Program-made: the position numbers and the translations under genes
Part shown: in pieces, positions 1 through 8,000 of the stretch
Position numbering within the stretch: the first letter of the stretch is position 1
Layout of the letters: the number at the start of each line of letters is the position of its first letter
NCBI GenBank assembly: GCA_018262835.1
Contig: JADFDP010000018.1
Location: 1-38,677 of the forward strand
Length of the DNA stretch: 38,677 nucleotides
Source of the DNA: Candidatus Aminicenantota bacterium
GTDB taxonomy: Bacteria; Acidobacteriota; Aminicenantia; UBA2199
Reading direction: 5' to 3'
Notes under the pieces: model-generated
Database searches by the model: none
Seen by the model: only the letters and a program-made list of their open reading frames with translations
What the model was told of the DNA's origin: nothing

Positions 1-66
1 GGTCTCAGACCCACCCGTTCCCCTATACCCGATCATTCCGGGAGGGTCATAGACTCTCCCCTGCAT
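1..66 (-). repeat. Composite palindromic repeat, copy A (cut by window edge)
   Basis: Read on the minus strand, there is a G-rich imperfect palindrome at 40-64 (AGGGGAGAGTC, then TATGACCCTCCC). A 23-nt spacer follows, then a second G-rich half (GGGTGGGTCTGAGACC) at 1-16 that is cut by the window edge. The same two-palindrome layout recurs at 1105-1173 and 3367-3437, also just downstream of minus-strand genes. Here it follows nudC. It may act as an mRNA 3'-end hairpin or be a REP-like mobile repeat; which one cannot be decided from the window. Confidence 0.6.
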
Positions 67-122
67 GAAAACCATAAGTTTAGGGGAGAATCTAAATTCT
101 ACTCTATGCCGATGCGAACTCT

Positions 123-1040
123 TTACCTGCGAAGCAGAGGATGGTCCGGCGCGACCTCGGCGATCGCGGCGTTGATCAGCCTGCGCGCGATCGAGAGCCA
201 ACTGGGCAGCTCCGGCAACTTGTCGAGCGGAAACCATTGCGCATCCTCGATCTCTCCGGCCTCGCAGGCGATGTCCCCGCTTTCGTGGTCGGCCGTGAAG
301 GCGATCATCAGCGAGTGGGGGAACGGCCAGCCCTGGCTCCCGAAATAGCGCAGGTTGCGGACGCGAACGCCCACCTCTTCAAAGGTCTCGCGGTGGACGC
401 AATCCTCGACCGATTCCGAAGGCTCGACGAAGCCGGCCAGCGCGCTGTAGATCGGCGTCGCGAAGCGTGTTCCTCTTGCCAGCAGCAACTCGCGGCCGTG
501 AGCGGTGTCGCGCTTGACCAGGACCATCATGGCCGGCGCGATGCGCGGATAGGCGATCTCGCCGCATGCCTGGCAGCGGCGGGCGCGCCCGAAATCGTCG
601 ACCGCGGCCGGCGCCGCGCACACGCCGCAATGACGATGGGTGCGATGAAACTCGACGATTTGCGCCCCGCGCCCGGCGACAGCGAGGAGATTGTCCGGGA
701 GGCGGTAAAAGAGGCCGCGCAGCGCCTCGAAGGCGAAACCGGCCGGCGGCTCGATATCATTGCAACTCGCGGCCCAGCAGCCAACGCCAGCGAGCAGGCC
801 GATAAAGTGCCGGTCCGTCACCGGCAGCGGCGGCCGTTCACCCATCGCGATCCCGGGCGGATGCGGCGACGCGGCGGCTGCGGTCACGAGCAGCTTTCCG
901 GCGCGGAAGACGAACCAGTAGCCGCCGGCGGCAACGTTGGCCGGCGGGTCCCAAAGCGGGGTAAAGGACGAAGGCAGAATCAGGCCGTTCATGATGGCAA
1001 GCTCAGGGTTCAACCGGACAGGAGAATCAATTTTATTCAT
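123..1040 (-). CDS. nudC: NADH pyrophosphatase, Nudix hydrolase (NudC family)
   Basis: Hydrolyses NAD(H) to NMN(H) and AMP, and in some bacteria removes NAD caps from RNA 5' ends; cytosolic. The 305-residue protein has the NudC layout: an N-terminal domain, a four-cysteine zinc ribbon (C138, C141, C156, C159), then the Nudix box starting at G203 with the R217-E218 and E221-E222 pairs intact. The family hallmark SQGWPFPHS follows at 235-243, which separates NudC from generic Nudix proteins. The ATG at 1038-1040 is preceded by a -10-like box only 6 nt upstream and no ribosome binding site, so the mRNA may be leaderless; an internal ATG at codon 17 is the alternative. No operon partner is evident; repeat copies A and B flank the gene. 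Confidence 0.93.
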   Translation of the reverse strand: MNKIDSPVRLNPELAIMNGLILPSSFTPLWDPPANVAAGGYWFVFRAGKLLVTAAAASPHPPGIAMGERPPLPVTDRHFIGLLAGVGCWAASCNDIEPPAGFAFEALRGLFYRLPDNLLAVAGRGAQIVEFHRTHRHCGVCAAPAAVDDFGRARRCQACGEIAYPRIAPAMMVLVKRDTAHGRELLLARGTRFATPIYSALAGFVEPSESVEDCVHRETFEEVGVRVRNLRYFGSQGWPFPHSLMIAFTADHESGDIACEAGEIEDAQWFPLDKLPELPSWLSIARRLINAAIAEVAPDHPLLRR

Positions 1041-1046
1041 AATTGA

Positions 1047-1075
1047 ATTTTATGAACCTTGCACTAAAATAGCAA
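1047..1075 (-). promoter_or_regulatory. Predicted sigma-70 promoter of nudC (leaderless type)
   Basis: On the minus strand TTGCTA (1070-1075), a 17-nt spacer and TAAAAT (1047-1052) precede the nudC ATG by only 6 nt. Transcription would begin at or next to the start codon. No Shine-Dalgarno sequence lies in the gap. Confidence 0.5.
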
Positions 1076-1104
1076 TCCGGCTTCACCCAGGGACGGCTTC
1101 ACGC

Positions 1105-1173
1105 CCTTCCGGGGTTAAACCCGCCCATTTCTTTATAGTCTATGCCTGCGAAGGGTTGCAAACCCTCCCCTAC
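1105..1173 (-). repeat. Composite palindromic repeat, copy B
   Basis: On the minus strand: GTAGGGG, a 15-nt palindrome AGGGTTTGCAACCCT (1152-1166), a spacer of about 25 nt, then GGGCGGGTTTAACCCCG (1110-1126). It has the same order as copies A and C. A run of T precedes GTAGGGG. It lies in the space between the frameshifted beta-helix gene and nudC, which otherwise holds only the nudC promoter. Confidence 0.6.
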
Positions 1174-1249
1174 AAAAAAAACACCTATCTCTGATAAATA
1201 AAACATCATCAAACTGTATTTCAACAATCTCTCCAATAGAAATAGCACT

Positions 1250-1489
1250 TCAATAAATATTGTTGTTTTCATGAGCACCCATGTCAGGTGATTTGCCAGG
1301 ATAGACAGGAACCATGCTGCCGACATAATCTAAAACCAATCCGGCGTCTATTCCTGATCTCCTTTCAGGCGGCGATGGTCGCAATTGAAAATCAGTCATT
1401 GAAACAAAAAGAGGATCAACATTTAGGGAATGCGCATCTTTCCCCGAATGGATTTTCCAATTGTAAAACTGCAAGCCGTACCGAGCCAA
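1250..1489 (-). pseudogene. Detached C-terminus of the beta-helix protein (out of frame)
   Basis: This minus-strand frame encodes the pieces expected at the end of a secreted parallel beta-helix protein: a DAHSLNVDPLF stretch, a short DFQLRP segment, an IDAG motif and a terminal DMGAHE, ending at the TGA at 1250-1252. The upstream frame (1423-3351) ends abruptly at the same place without these motifs. Inserting one T into the T4 run (AAAA on the plus strand, 1465-1468) joins the two frames as ...TACSFYNWKIHSGKDA..., giving one protein of about 700 residues. Sequencing error and a genuine inactivating deletion are both possible. It is not an independent gene. Confidence 0.8.
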
Positions 1490-3351
1490 TTGAACGGAGT
1501 CCCTGTCGCATTGAAATAAAGGTTATAATCAAATTCGCTGTCGGTTTCGGAACCGCTCTCAACTGAAATATAATTATCACCATAGACAATATTGTTTTTA
1601 AAAATCGTTCCCGTTGAATTGTTTTCCTGCTTTAAAGCATGACCAATTCCATTGTAAAAAACATTGTTATAAAACACGCTGTTCGCGCAAGCGTCAAGAT
1701 GGATTGCCGCAAAATAATTCAAGGTTCTGGTCGGTTTAAAAAAATGAGAGCTGTCAATCATATTACAATACATTGACAGATTTTCGTCGTTTGTAGCCAG
1801 CAAGAGACCTCTTGCATGACCGTAAATATAGTTGTATCGAATCATTGTTCCGCTGACATTGCCAAACGTTTCAACCGCCCAAGCTGCAGAATGAGCTGAA
1901 TCGCCATGAATAGTGCAGCGCTCAATAATGCTATTTTGCACGTTGCCATGTATAATAATGATTCTGGATTTGCCATTGTAAATATCTGAATTTTTCAGCG
2001 TATGGCCAACTATTCCAGATTGATAAAATGTTACCGGCGAAGTGACTGCCGAATCATAAAACATGCAGCCGTCCGCAAGGCAAGAATCGGAGCCGATATA
2101 AAATGAAAGACAATGCCGTCGATGGCCATGCGACACGCAGGACAGCACCTGATTATGCCTCCCCGTTAGAAGTATCCCGCCCAAAGTCGAATCGTCCGAA
2201 TATGTTTTCCTGCCAATTAAATGATTGAAGGAGATATATTCATTTTCATCATCATCAATATTTTCAGTCTCACTTGGAATTTCATATGCCTTCCCGTTCG
2301 TTGCGATATGACTACTATCTGAGGCATGAACATAAAGATAATGGTTGACCGAATCATAATAAAATGAGCCGGGAGTTCTATATACAGAGTTACGAAAAAG
2401 AGCATCAACCAAGCGCATCTCATTTTCCCATATCATCGGTTCAAGTCCCGCGCCCATTGTCCAGGCGGCTTTATATACATTATCGGAAGGTTCAATCGCA
2501 ACCACGGACACATCAGCAAATAAAATCGAAGATGAAGCGGAAGATAATCGTGATACCATTAAGGTATAATCCCGATATAAAGAATGGGACGTAAAATTTA
2601 TTCTAAATTGCGTCCAGACCATAGCGGTCGGAAGATTGATTGCCGTGCCAGGAATGCCCCAAGTTCCATCTGATTTTAAGCAAGCATTGTTTCCCGAATC
2701 GGCCAATTTTATGCGAGCTGTTTTTCCGGCAGCCGTTTTGTACCATAGCGTCAATGTAACCGCTGTGCTTTTTTTCATGTGCAAGGAGCATACGGCCGCG
2801 GCCAAACTATTGGAAGGATCAACGGTCAATTTTAAGGAAAAGGAGCCGCCGTGAACATCGACTGTTTCCTTATTCACCGCGGATGTTCCGAGTTCAACCT
2901 TATGCCAATAACGCGGTTTGGTTGCCGAGTCCCACACTTCAAATCCGCCGTCTCGCAGTCGTTCGCTCACCACCGTAGGAACCCAGGCAGAAAAATCAGC
3001 GTTTGCCTTGATTATGCTTCCGTCAAAAATCGGATCCGCTCCTATTCCATACGCCCCGAAAGTGATATAATTCCCTGCCGTCCCGCTGGAAGGAACAACT
3101 AATTTCTCCCGCCATTTTCCTTCGCGCTTGAACAGGATCGTGTCACCAGGAGAAAATGCAGAGCGATTAACCTTTGCGACCGTCTTCCAAGGCGCGCCGA
3201 TTGAAAGTCCATCGTTCCCGTCAGCGCCGACCATCGCATCTACATAATAAGTTACCCCTGCTGTTTCTTGAGGCGTAATGACTTCCGAAGGAACAAAGCC
3301 AAGGGAAATGATCAATACGATGCGCGCAATTCTTTGCACGAAATTCTCCAT
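1423..3351 (-). CDS. Secreted right-handed parallel beta-helix protein with CBM-like domain (frameshifted 3' end)
   Basis: Probable exported polysaccharide-active or surface protein. From the ATG at 3349-3351 it begins with a charged, hydrophobic signal segment. It then has the YYVDAMVGADGNDGLS start typical of secreted beta-helix proteins ('YYVD...G.DGNDG'). Next comes a carbohydrate-binding-module-like insertion of about 150 residues ('RDGGFEVWDS...GSFSLKLTV'), then many short beta-helix rungs with stacked N and S residues. An alternative start five codons upstream (3364-3366) adds MFRHL. The frame stops early at 1423 and the real C-terminus continues at 1250-1489 after a one-base shift. 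Base composition is more AT-rich than the neighbouring sdh genes, which may mean horizontal acquisition. The substrate and any lyase or hydrolase activity cannot be read from the sequence. Confidence 0.75.
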   Translation of the reverse strand: MENFVQRIARIVLIISLGFVPSEVITPQETAGVTYYVDAMVGADGNDGLSIGAPWKTVAKVNRSAFSPGDTILFKREGKWREKLVVPSSGTAGNYITFGAYGIGADPIFDGSIIKANADFSAWVPTVVSERLRDGGFEVWDSATKPRYWHKVELGTSAVNKETVDVHGGSFSLKLTVDPSNSLAAAVCSLHMKKSTAVTLTLWYKTAAGKTARIKLADSGNNACLKSDGTWGIPGTAINLPTAMVWTQFRINFTSHSLYRDYTLMVSRLSSASSSILFADVSVVAIEPSDNVYKAAWTMGAGLEPMIWENEMRLVDALFRNSVYRTPGSFYYDSVNHYLYVHASDSSHIATNGKAYEIPSETENIDDDENEYISFNHLIGRKTYSDDSTLGGILLTGRHNQVLSCVSHGHRRHCLSFYIGSDSCLADGCMFYDSAVTSPVTFYQSGIVGHTLKNSDIYNGKSRIIIIHGNVQNSIIERCTIHGDSAHSAAWAVETFGNVSGTMIRYNYIYGHARGLLLATNDENLSMYCNMIDSSHFFKPTRTLNYFAAIHLDACANSVFYNNVFYNGIGHALKQENNSTGTIFKNNIVYGDNYISVESGSETDSEFDYNLYFNATGTPFNWLGTACSFTIGKSIRGKMRIP

Positions 3352-3366
3352 CAAGTGCCGGAACAT

Positions 3367-3437
3367 CGGGGCGGGTTTCTCATCCGCCCGTTCTTTAAAA
3401 ATCGAGCCATACGGGAGGGTCTCGAGACCCCCCCTAC
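3367..3437 (-). repeat. Composite palindromic repeat, copy C
   Basis: On the minus strand: GTAGGGG, then a near-perfect palindrome whose 14-bp core GGGTCTCGAGACCC (3417-3430) is exact. A 23-nt spacer follows, then an inverted repeat GGGCGG...CCGCCC (about 3369-3391). It sits between sdhB and the beta-helix gene, with a run of T in front as in copy B, and could form two consecutive hairpins at the end of the sdh transcript. Confidence 0.65.
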
Positions 3438-3450
3438 ATAAAAACCGGAT

Positions 3451-4158
3451 CTATAACGAGTTCTCGACCACCTTCACCTTCAGGCGCGACAAGTACTCGG
3501 TGATCTTGATCTTCTTGGGGCAGGCCTCCATGCAGTTGAAGATGGTGTGGCAGCGCCAGATGCCGTTCTTGTCGTTGACAATTTCGAGGCGCTGGTCGGC
3601 GCCGTCGTCGCGGCTGTCGAAAATGAAGCGATAGGCCTTGAGCAGGGCGGCGGGGCCGAGATAATCCTGATTGGGCCACGAGCTGGGACAGGAGGCGCTG
3701 CAGGCGGCGCAGAGGATGCACAGGGTCGACTCGCCGATCGCCTCCAGCTGGCCGGGCGACTGGACGAACTCCTTGTCGGGCAGCGGCTTGTCCAAAATCA
3801 GATAAGGCCTGATCCGCTTCAGCTTGGCAAAGAAGGGCTCCAAATCGACCGCCAGGTCCTTGATGATGTCGAACCCGGAAAGCGGCTCGATCTTCAGTTT
3901 TTTGCCGAAACGGTGGATCGGCGTTTCGCAGGCCAGCACGTTGCGGCCGTTGACCTTCATGGCGCAGGAGCCGCAGATGGAACTGCGGCAGGAGCGGCGA
4001 TAGGCCAGGGTGCCGTCATGCTTCCAGTGGATCTCGTTGAGCACATCGAGGATGGTGAACTCATCCTCGACCGTGAGTGGGAACACTTGCCAGTGCGGCT
4101 TCTCGTCTTTTTCAGGCTGGTATCTCAATATTTTAACGCTGATATCGATCATGGCCAT
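3451..4158 (-). CDS. sdhB: Succinate dehydrogenase / fumarate reductase iron-sulfur subunit
   Basis: Electron-transfer subunit carrying electrons from the flavoprotein to quinone through three Fe-S clusters, at the cytoplasmic face of the membrane. The 235-residue length is normal. The [2Fe-2S] ligands C57, C62, C65 and C77 lie in the CRSSICGSC region. The [4Fe-4S] and [3Fe-4S] ligands are in CILCAACSASCP (C147, C150, C153, C157) and C203, C209, C213. Start ATG at 4156-4158 has an AGGAGG ribosome binding site a few nt upstream. It is the last gene of the sdhCDAB operon, 12 nt after sdhA. Confidence 0.96.
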   Translation of the reverse strand: MAMIDISVKILRYQPEKDEKPHWQVFPLTVEDEFTILDVLNEIHWKHDGTLAYRRSCRSSICGSCAMKVNGRNVLACETPIHRFGKKLKIEPLSGFDIIKDLAVDLEPFFAKLKRIRPYLILDKPLPDKEFVQSPGQLEAIGESTLCILCAACSASCPSSWPNQDYLGPAALLKAYRFIFDSRDDGADQRLEIVNDKNGIWRCHTIFNCMEACPKKIKITEYLSRLKVKVVENSL

Positions 4159-4170
4159 GATGCATCCTCC

Positions 4171-5904
4171 TTAATATTTCCTTTCCTGGGGCTGGTACTG
4201 CGGGTAAATGACCACCGCTTTGCTGAAATCCAGGGCGATCTTGCCATCGCGGCGCCAGGCCAGGGTGTGCTTCAGCCATTCGCCGTCGTTGCGCTTGGGG
4301 AAATCGCTGCGAAAATGGGCGCCGCGCGATTCCTTGCGGGCCAGGGCTCCCTCGACGATCACTTCCGAGAAGCTGAGCAGGTTCTCCAGTTCCAGGGCTT
4401 CGATCAGGTCGAGGTTGAAGACGCCGCCGCGGTCGTCCACGGTCACCTGCCGGCAGCGCTCCTGCAGCTCCTTGATGATGGCCAGCATTTTCAGCATGTC
4501 GTCCTGGTTGCGGAAGACACCCATGTACTTGGTCATGTTCACCTGCAGCTCCTCGCGGATGGGCGCATGCCTCTCCTTGCCCTGTCCCTGCCACAGGCGG
4601 TCGATCTTGCCCTGGGCCACTGCCAGCGGCTTGGCCGGAAGCTGGCTGAAAGCGTTTTTGCGGCAGAACTCGGTCATGTGGATGCCGGCGATCCTTCCGA
4701 ACGTGGCGGCATCCTGGAGAGAGTTGCAGCCCAGGCGGTTGGCGCCGTGCAGCGACAGGCAGGAGGTCTCGCCGGCCGTGTATAAGCCCTTGACCACCGT
4801 GCCCTTGGCATCCTTGATCACCTCGGTGCGCACGTTGGCCGGGATGCCGCCCATGGAATAATGGGCCGTGGGCTGAATGGGGACGGGCTCATCAATGGCG
4901 TCGACCTTGAGGTAGTTCAGGGCCAGGTCGTGTATCTGCGGCAGGCGTTCCACGATCTTTTTCCGGCCCAGGTGGCGCAGGTCGAGGTAGACATAATCCT
5001 TGCCGCCGATGCCGCGGCCTTCATTGATCTCGGTTTGCTCGGAGCGGGAAACGATGTCGCGCGGCGCCAGCTCCATTTTGGCCGCCGCATAGGTTTTCAT
5101 GAACCGTTCGCCCTTGTCGTTGATGATATAGGCCCCCTCGCCGCGGGCGGCCTCGGAGAGCAGGATGCCGTGCTTGTAGAGCCCGGTCGGATGGAATTGG
5201 ACGAATTCCATGTCTTCCAGCGGCAGGCCGGCTTCGAGCACCAGGGCCACGCCGTCGCCGGTATTGGCGTGGGCGTTGGAAGTGACCTTCCAGGCGCGGC
5301 CGTAGCCGCCGGTGGCCAGCAGCACGGCGCGGGCATGAAAAATGTGCAGGCCGCCCTCGCGGATGTCCCAGGCCACCAGCCCTCTGGACACGTCGTCGCT
5401 GACCAGCAGCGAAAGGACCTGAAACTCGTTGAAGAAGAGGACATTGTGCTGCAGGCACTGCTCGTACAGGGTATGCAGCAGCACGTGGCCGGTGATGTCC
5501 TGGGCGAAACAGGCGCGCGGCGAGGAATGGCCGCCGAAGGGGCGCTGGTTGATGCGCCCGTCATCGGTGCGCGAAAAGGGGACGCCCATGTGTTCAAACT
5601 CGTATACGGTTTTGAGCGCCTCATTGACGAAGCGCTCGATGATATCCTGGTCGGCCAGGTAGTCGCTGCCCTTGATGGTATCGAACATGTGCGATTCCAG
5701 CGAATCTTCACCCGCGTTGGCCAGGGCGGCGGCAATGCCTCCCTGGGCACCGCCCGAATGGGAGCGGGTGGGATACACCTTGCTGATCACCGCCGCCGAC
5801 AAGCCGCTTTTAGCGACCTCCAGGGCGGCGCGCAGGCCGGCCAGGCCGGCCCCGACGATCACGGCGTCGATCTTATGGTAATTTCTTGCTTCGTCGATTT
5901 TCAT
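4171..5904 (-). CDS. sdhA: Succinate dehydrogenase / fumarate reductase flavoprotein subunit
   Basis: Catalytic subunit interconverting succinate and fumarate with covalently bound FAD (complex II, TCA cycle). The 577-residue protein starts with the dinucleotide-binding motif [13 protein letters not shown]. It has the histidyl-FAD segment [11 protein letters not shown], the substrate-site motifs [18 protein letters not shown] and HYSMGGI, and the C-terminal helical domain. ATG at 5902-5904 is preceded by AAAGGAG with 7-nt spacing. The gene sits between sdhD (12-nt gap) and sdhB. The direction (SDH versus FRD) cannot be settled from sequence, but the two-membrane-subunit operon fits aerobic or menaquinone-linked complex II. 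Confidence 0.96.
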   Translation of the reverse strand: MKIDEARNYHKIDAVIVGAGLAGLRAALEVAKSGLSAAVISKVYPTRSHSGGAQGGIAAALANAGEDSLESHMFDTIKGSDYLADQDIIERFVNEALKTVYEFEHMGVPFSRTDDGRINQRPFGGHSSPRACFAQDITGHVLLHTLYEQCLQHNVLFFNEFQVLSLLVSDDVSRGLVAWDIREGGLHIFHARAVLLATGGYGRAWKVTSNAHANTGDGVALVLEAGLPLEDMEFVQFHPTGLYKHGILLSEAARGEGAYIINDKGERFMKTYAAAKMELAPRDIVSRSEQTEINEGRGIGGKDYVYLDLRHLGRKKIVERLPQIHDLALNYLKVDAIDEPVPIQPTAHYSMGGIPANVRTEVIKDAKGTVVKGLYTAGETSCLSLHGANRLGCNSLQDAATFGRIAGIHMTEFCRKNAFSQLPAKPLAVAQGKIDRLWQGQGKERHAPIREELQVNMTKYMGVFRNQDDMLKMLAIIKELQERCRQVTVDDRGGVFNLDLIEALELENLLSFSEVIVEGALARKESRGAHFRSDFPKRNDGEWLKHTLAWRRDGKIALDFSKAVVIYPQYQPQERKY

Positions 5905-5916
5905 GGTGTCACTCCT

Positions 5917-6291
5917 TTAGGCAACCGGCAGGGTGTAGAGCTTGATGATGGTCAGGCAGCCGACGAACAGCAGCACCACTCCGACCGTCAGCAGCAGGCT
6001 GTACCAGACCAGGCGCCAGAACCGGCTGGCGGTGTAATCTTCCAGGACCGACCAGACCCCGTTCAGGCCGTGGTAGAGCGCCGTGAGCAGGAAGGCGAAT
6101 TGCAGCAGCGGGAACCACCAGCTGCCGGCCTTGGCTACGATCTCCTGATAGCTCACGGCCCGCCCCTGGGACAGGAAATGATAGGTTATGAAATGCAGCA
6201 GCAGCAAGACAAAAAGAATGACCGCGGAAATGCGCTGCAATAACCAGGGAACCGAACCCGACCGGGAAGTTTGCTTGAAATCCTTGTTCAT
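5917..6291 (-). CDS. sdhD: Succinate dehydrogenase membrane anchor subunit (SdhD-like)
   Basis: Hydrophobic anchor of complex II that binds quinone and haem b with its partner. From ATG 6289-6291 it is 124 residues with three predicted membrane helices. The opening 'SGSVPWLLQRISAVILF' and the later 'YHGLNGVWSVLEDY' (candidate haem-ligand His before an NG...D motif) match the SdhD family. A GGAGGG ribosome binding site precedes this ATG; a longer frame upstream overlaps sdhC and is rejected. The start overlaps the sdhC stop as ATGA, so translation is probably coupled. The assignment to D rather than C rests on operon order and the short motifs. Confidence 0.85.
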   Translation of the reverse strand: MNKDFKQTSRSGSVPWLLQRISAVILFVLLLLHFITYHFLSQGRAVSYQEIVAKAGSWWFPLLQFAFLLTALYHGLNGVWSVLEDYTASRFWRLVWYSLLLTVGVVLLFVGCLTIIKLYTLPVA

Positions 6292-6674
6292 CCCGCCCTC
6301 CATTGCACATGCTGCAGGATCAAATACGAACCCAGCGCCCACAGGACAAAAGCCAGGGCGATCAGCACGACAAACAACTTTTTCTGCACCAGGGAGCCCT
6401 TAAAAAAGTCGACGATCACGATGCGCGCGCCGTTAAAAGCGTGAAACAAGATGACGCCCCATAAACCGGTTTCCAGAAGCTTGAAGGGCACCCCATTCAG
6501 AAAGACCATGACACTGTTGAAAGTGGCTTCGCCATGGGTCAGGCTGTTGATGACCCAGATGTGCAGGCAAAGGTAAAAAATAAGCGCCAGGCCTGAGAGC
6601 CGATGCAGGATCCAGGCCCAGGAGCCGATGAAATTGTAGTACGTGAGGTCGTAAAAGCGCGTTCTTTTATACAA
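6288..6674 (-). CDS. sdhC: Succinate dehydrogenase cytochrome b subunit (SdhC-like)
   Basis: First gene of the sdh operon, a membrane subunit of complex II. The best start is the TTG at 6672-6674: AAGGAGGA lies 6 nt upstream and the protein then begins LYKRTRFYDL, as in other short cytochrome b subunits. Longer in-frame starts upstream would lie in the promoter region. The 128 residues contain 'SWAWILHRLSGLALIFYLCLH' in helix 1 and 'LFHAFNGARIVIVDF', where His before NG.R is the likely haem ligand. Three membrane helices are visible. The stop overlaps the sdhD start (ATGA). Confidence 0.85.
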   Translation of the reverse strand: MYKRTRFYDLTYYNFIGSWAWILHRLSGLALIFYLCLHIWVINSLTHGEATFNSVMVFLNGVPFKLLETGLWGVILFHAFNGARIVIVDFFKGSLVQKKLFVVLIALAFVLWALGSYLILQHVQWRAG

Positions 6675-6708
6675 GCTGCTCCTCCTTGACGAAAAATTAA
6701 GAAAAAAC

Positions 6709-6737
6709 ATTTTAATATTATAAAATGATAAGTGCAA
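6709..6737 (-). promoter_or_regulatory. Predicted sigma-70 promoter of sdhCDAB
   Basis: On the minus strand TTGCAC (6732-6737), a 17-nt spacer and TAAAAT (6709-6714) lie upstream of the sdhC TTG start, leaving about 30 nt of leader with a good ribosome binding site. It faces away from the diguanylate cyclase promoter, whose -35 is only 9 bp away, so the two may share regulation. Confidence 0.6.
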
Positions 6738-6745
6738 CCCAATAT

Positions 6746-6774
6746 TTGACATTTAAAGGGAAAAAAAATATTTT
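6746..6774 (+). promoter_or_regulatory. Predicted sigma-70 promoter of the diguanylate cyclase (leaderless type)
   Basis: A consensus TTGACA (6746-6751), a 17-nt spacer and TATTTT (6769-6774) end 6 nt before the ATG at 6781. No ribosome binding site fits in that space, so the transcript would start at the start codon. Confidence 0.6.
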
Positions 6775-6780
6775 ATAGGC

Positions 6781-7956
6781 ATGGAAAACATGGCCGCCAC
6801 TCCAGCCGATGAGCTTCAGCACCCCGACATCCTGGCCCTGCGGCACATGTTCGGCAAAAATCGCTGGCTGATCCGCATCCGCTGGATCTACCCGCTTTTC
6901 ATCATGGCGTTTTTCCTGGCTTATCATTTTCTGGCCCGGCGTTCGCTGATCAGCTTCCAGGAAGCGCTGCTGGTATTCCTGCTGCCGGTCATCGTTAATT
7001 TCATTTTCATACTGGATCTCCGCAAAAATGAAAAACTGGGCGATCGTCTGCCCGATCCCAACAAACTGCTGCGCACGGTTTCCCTGCAACTCGATTTTGA
7101 CCTGGTGGCCCTGGCCATGACCGTGTTTTTTTCCGGCGCCCTCAACAGCCCGATCATCGCCATGTTCATTGTCTACATCATGATCTCCACTTTCCTGGTC
7201 GATTATCACAAGGCTTTTCGCAACACGCTGAAGGCCATCTTCCTGCTCCTGGGCATCGCTTTGCTGCAGAACAGGGAAATCTTTTTTTCCAGCCAGCAGA
7301 TCATGGGCATGCTGGCCTTCGACTTCATGTTCATCTTCGCCTATTTCGTCTCCGGCTACCTTTCCAAAAATCTGCACCGCAATGAAGAGCTTCTCCACGA
7401 TCTGCTGCAGCAGACCCGGGAGCTTTCCATCAGCGACGGATTGACCGGTCTGTACAACCAGATGCATTTTTTCAAGCTCCTGGACCTGGAGACCAAAAAA
7501 TCACAGCGTTACGACCTGAATTTTTCATTGATCATTTTCGATGTCGACCATTTCAAGAATTTCAATGACAGCAACGGCCACCTGCGCGGCTCGGAGACAC
7601 TGAAGGACATCGCCGTTGTCATGAAAAATAAATTCCGCTCCACCGACCTGCTGGCCAAGTATGGCGGCGATGAATTCGTCATCATCCTGCCCCAGACCGA
7701 CAAGGTCGGGGCTTACCTGGCCGCGGAAAGGCTGCGCGAAAGCGTTGAAAAGCGGGTGTTCCCCGGCGCCGAAACCCAGCCGCAAAAAAAGATCACCATT
7801 TCCATCGGCCTGGCATCCTATCCGGAACACGGGCTGACCGATGAGGAAATATTGAATCATGCCGACAAATCATTATATTTTGCCAAGGAGTCGGGGCGCA
7901 ACCGCACCATCATGTACAATGACAATATCGAAAAAGAAATTGAAGAATTCAGTTGA
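6781..7956 (+). CDS. Membrane-bound diguanylate cyclase (GGDEF domain)
   Basis: Makes the second messenger cyclic di-GMP from two GTP. The 391-residue protein has an N-terminal membrane part with about five or six helices (residues 35-195), a short coiled linker (about 197-215), and a C-terminal GGDEF domain. The active-site GGDEF is intact at 295-299. An R-x-x-D inhibitory (I-site) motif is at 286-289, five residues before it, so product feedback is likely. D254, in the FDVDHFKNFND stretch, is the usual metal ligand region. The input sensed by the membrane part is unknown. No EAL or HD-GYP phosphodiesterase is in the window; the MshEN-containing gene at 28887-30689 is a possible effector. 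Confidence 0.93.
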   Translation: MENMAATPADELQHPDILALRHMFGKNRWLIRIRWIYPLFIMAFFLAYHFLARRSLISFQEALLVFLLPVIVNFIFILDLRKNEKLGDRLPDPNKLLRTVSLQLDFDLVALAMTVFFSGALNSPIIAMFIVYIMISTFLVDYHKAFRNTLKAIFLLLGIALLQNREIFFSSQQIMGMLAFDFMFIFAYFVSGYLSKNLHRNEELLHDLLQQTRELSISDGLTGLYNQMHFFKLLDLETKKSQRYDLNFSLIIFDVDHFKNFNDSNGHLRGSETLKDIAVVMKNKFRSTDLLAKYGGDEFVIILPQTDKVGAYLAAERLRESVEKRVFPGAETQPQKKITISIGLASYPEHGLTDEEILNHADKSLYFAKESGRNRTIMYNDNIEKEIEEFS

Positions 7957-8000
7957 GCTTCAGCCCTTGATCCTCTCCCTGAGGGCGGCAGGGGGTGGTC

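Noticed and set aside
1423-1500. Programmed -1 frameshifting in the beta-helix gene
   Set aside because: There is no X-XXY-YYZ slippery heptamer or downstream stem at the junction; a single-base deletion explains it better.
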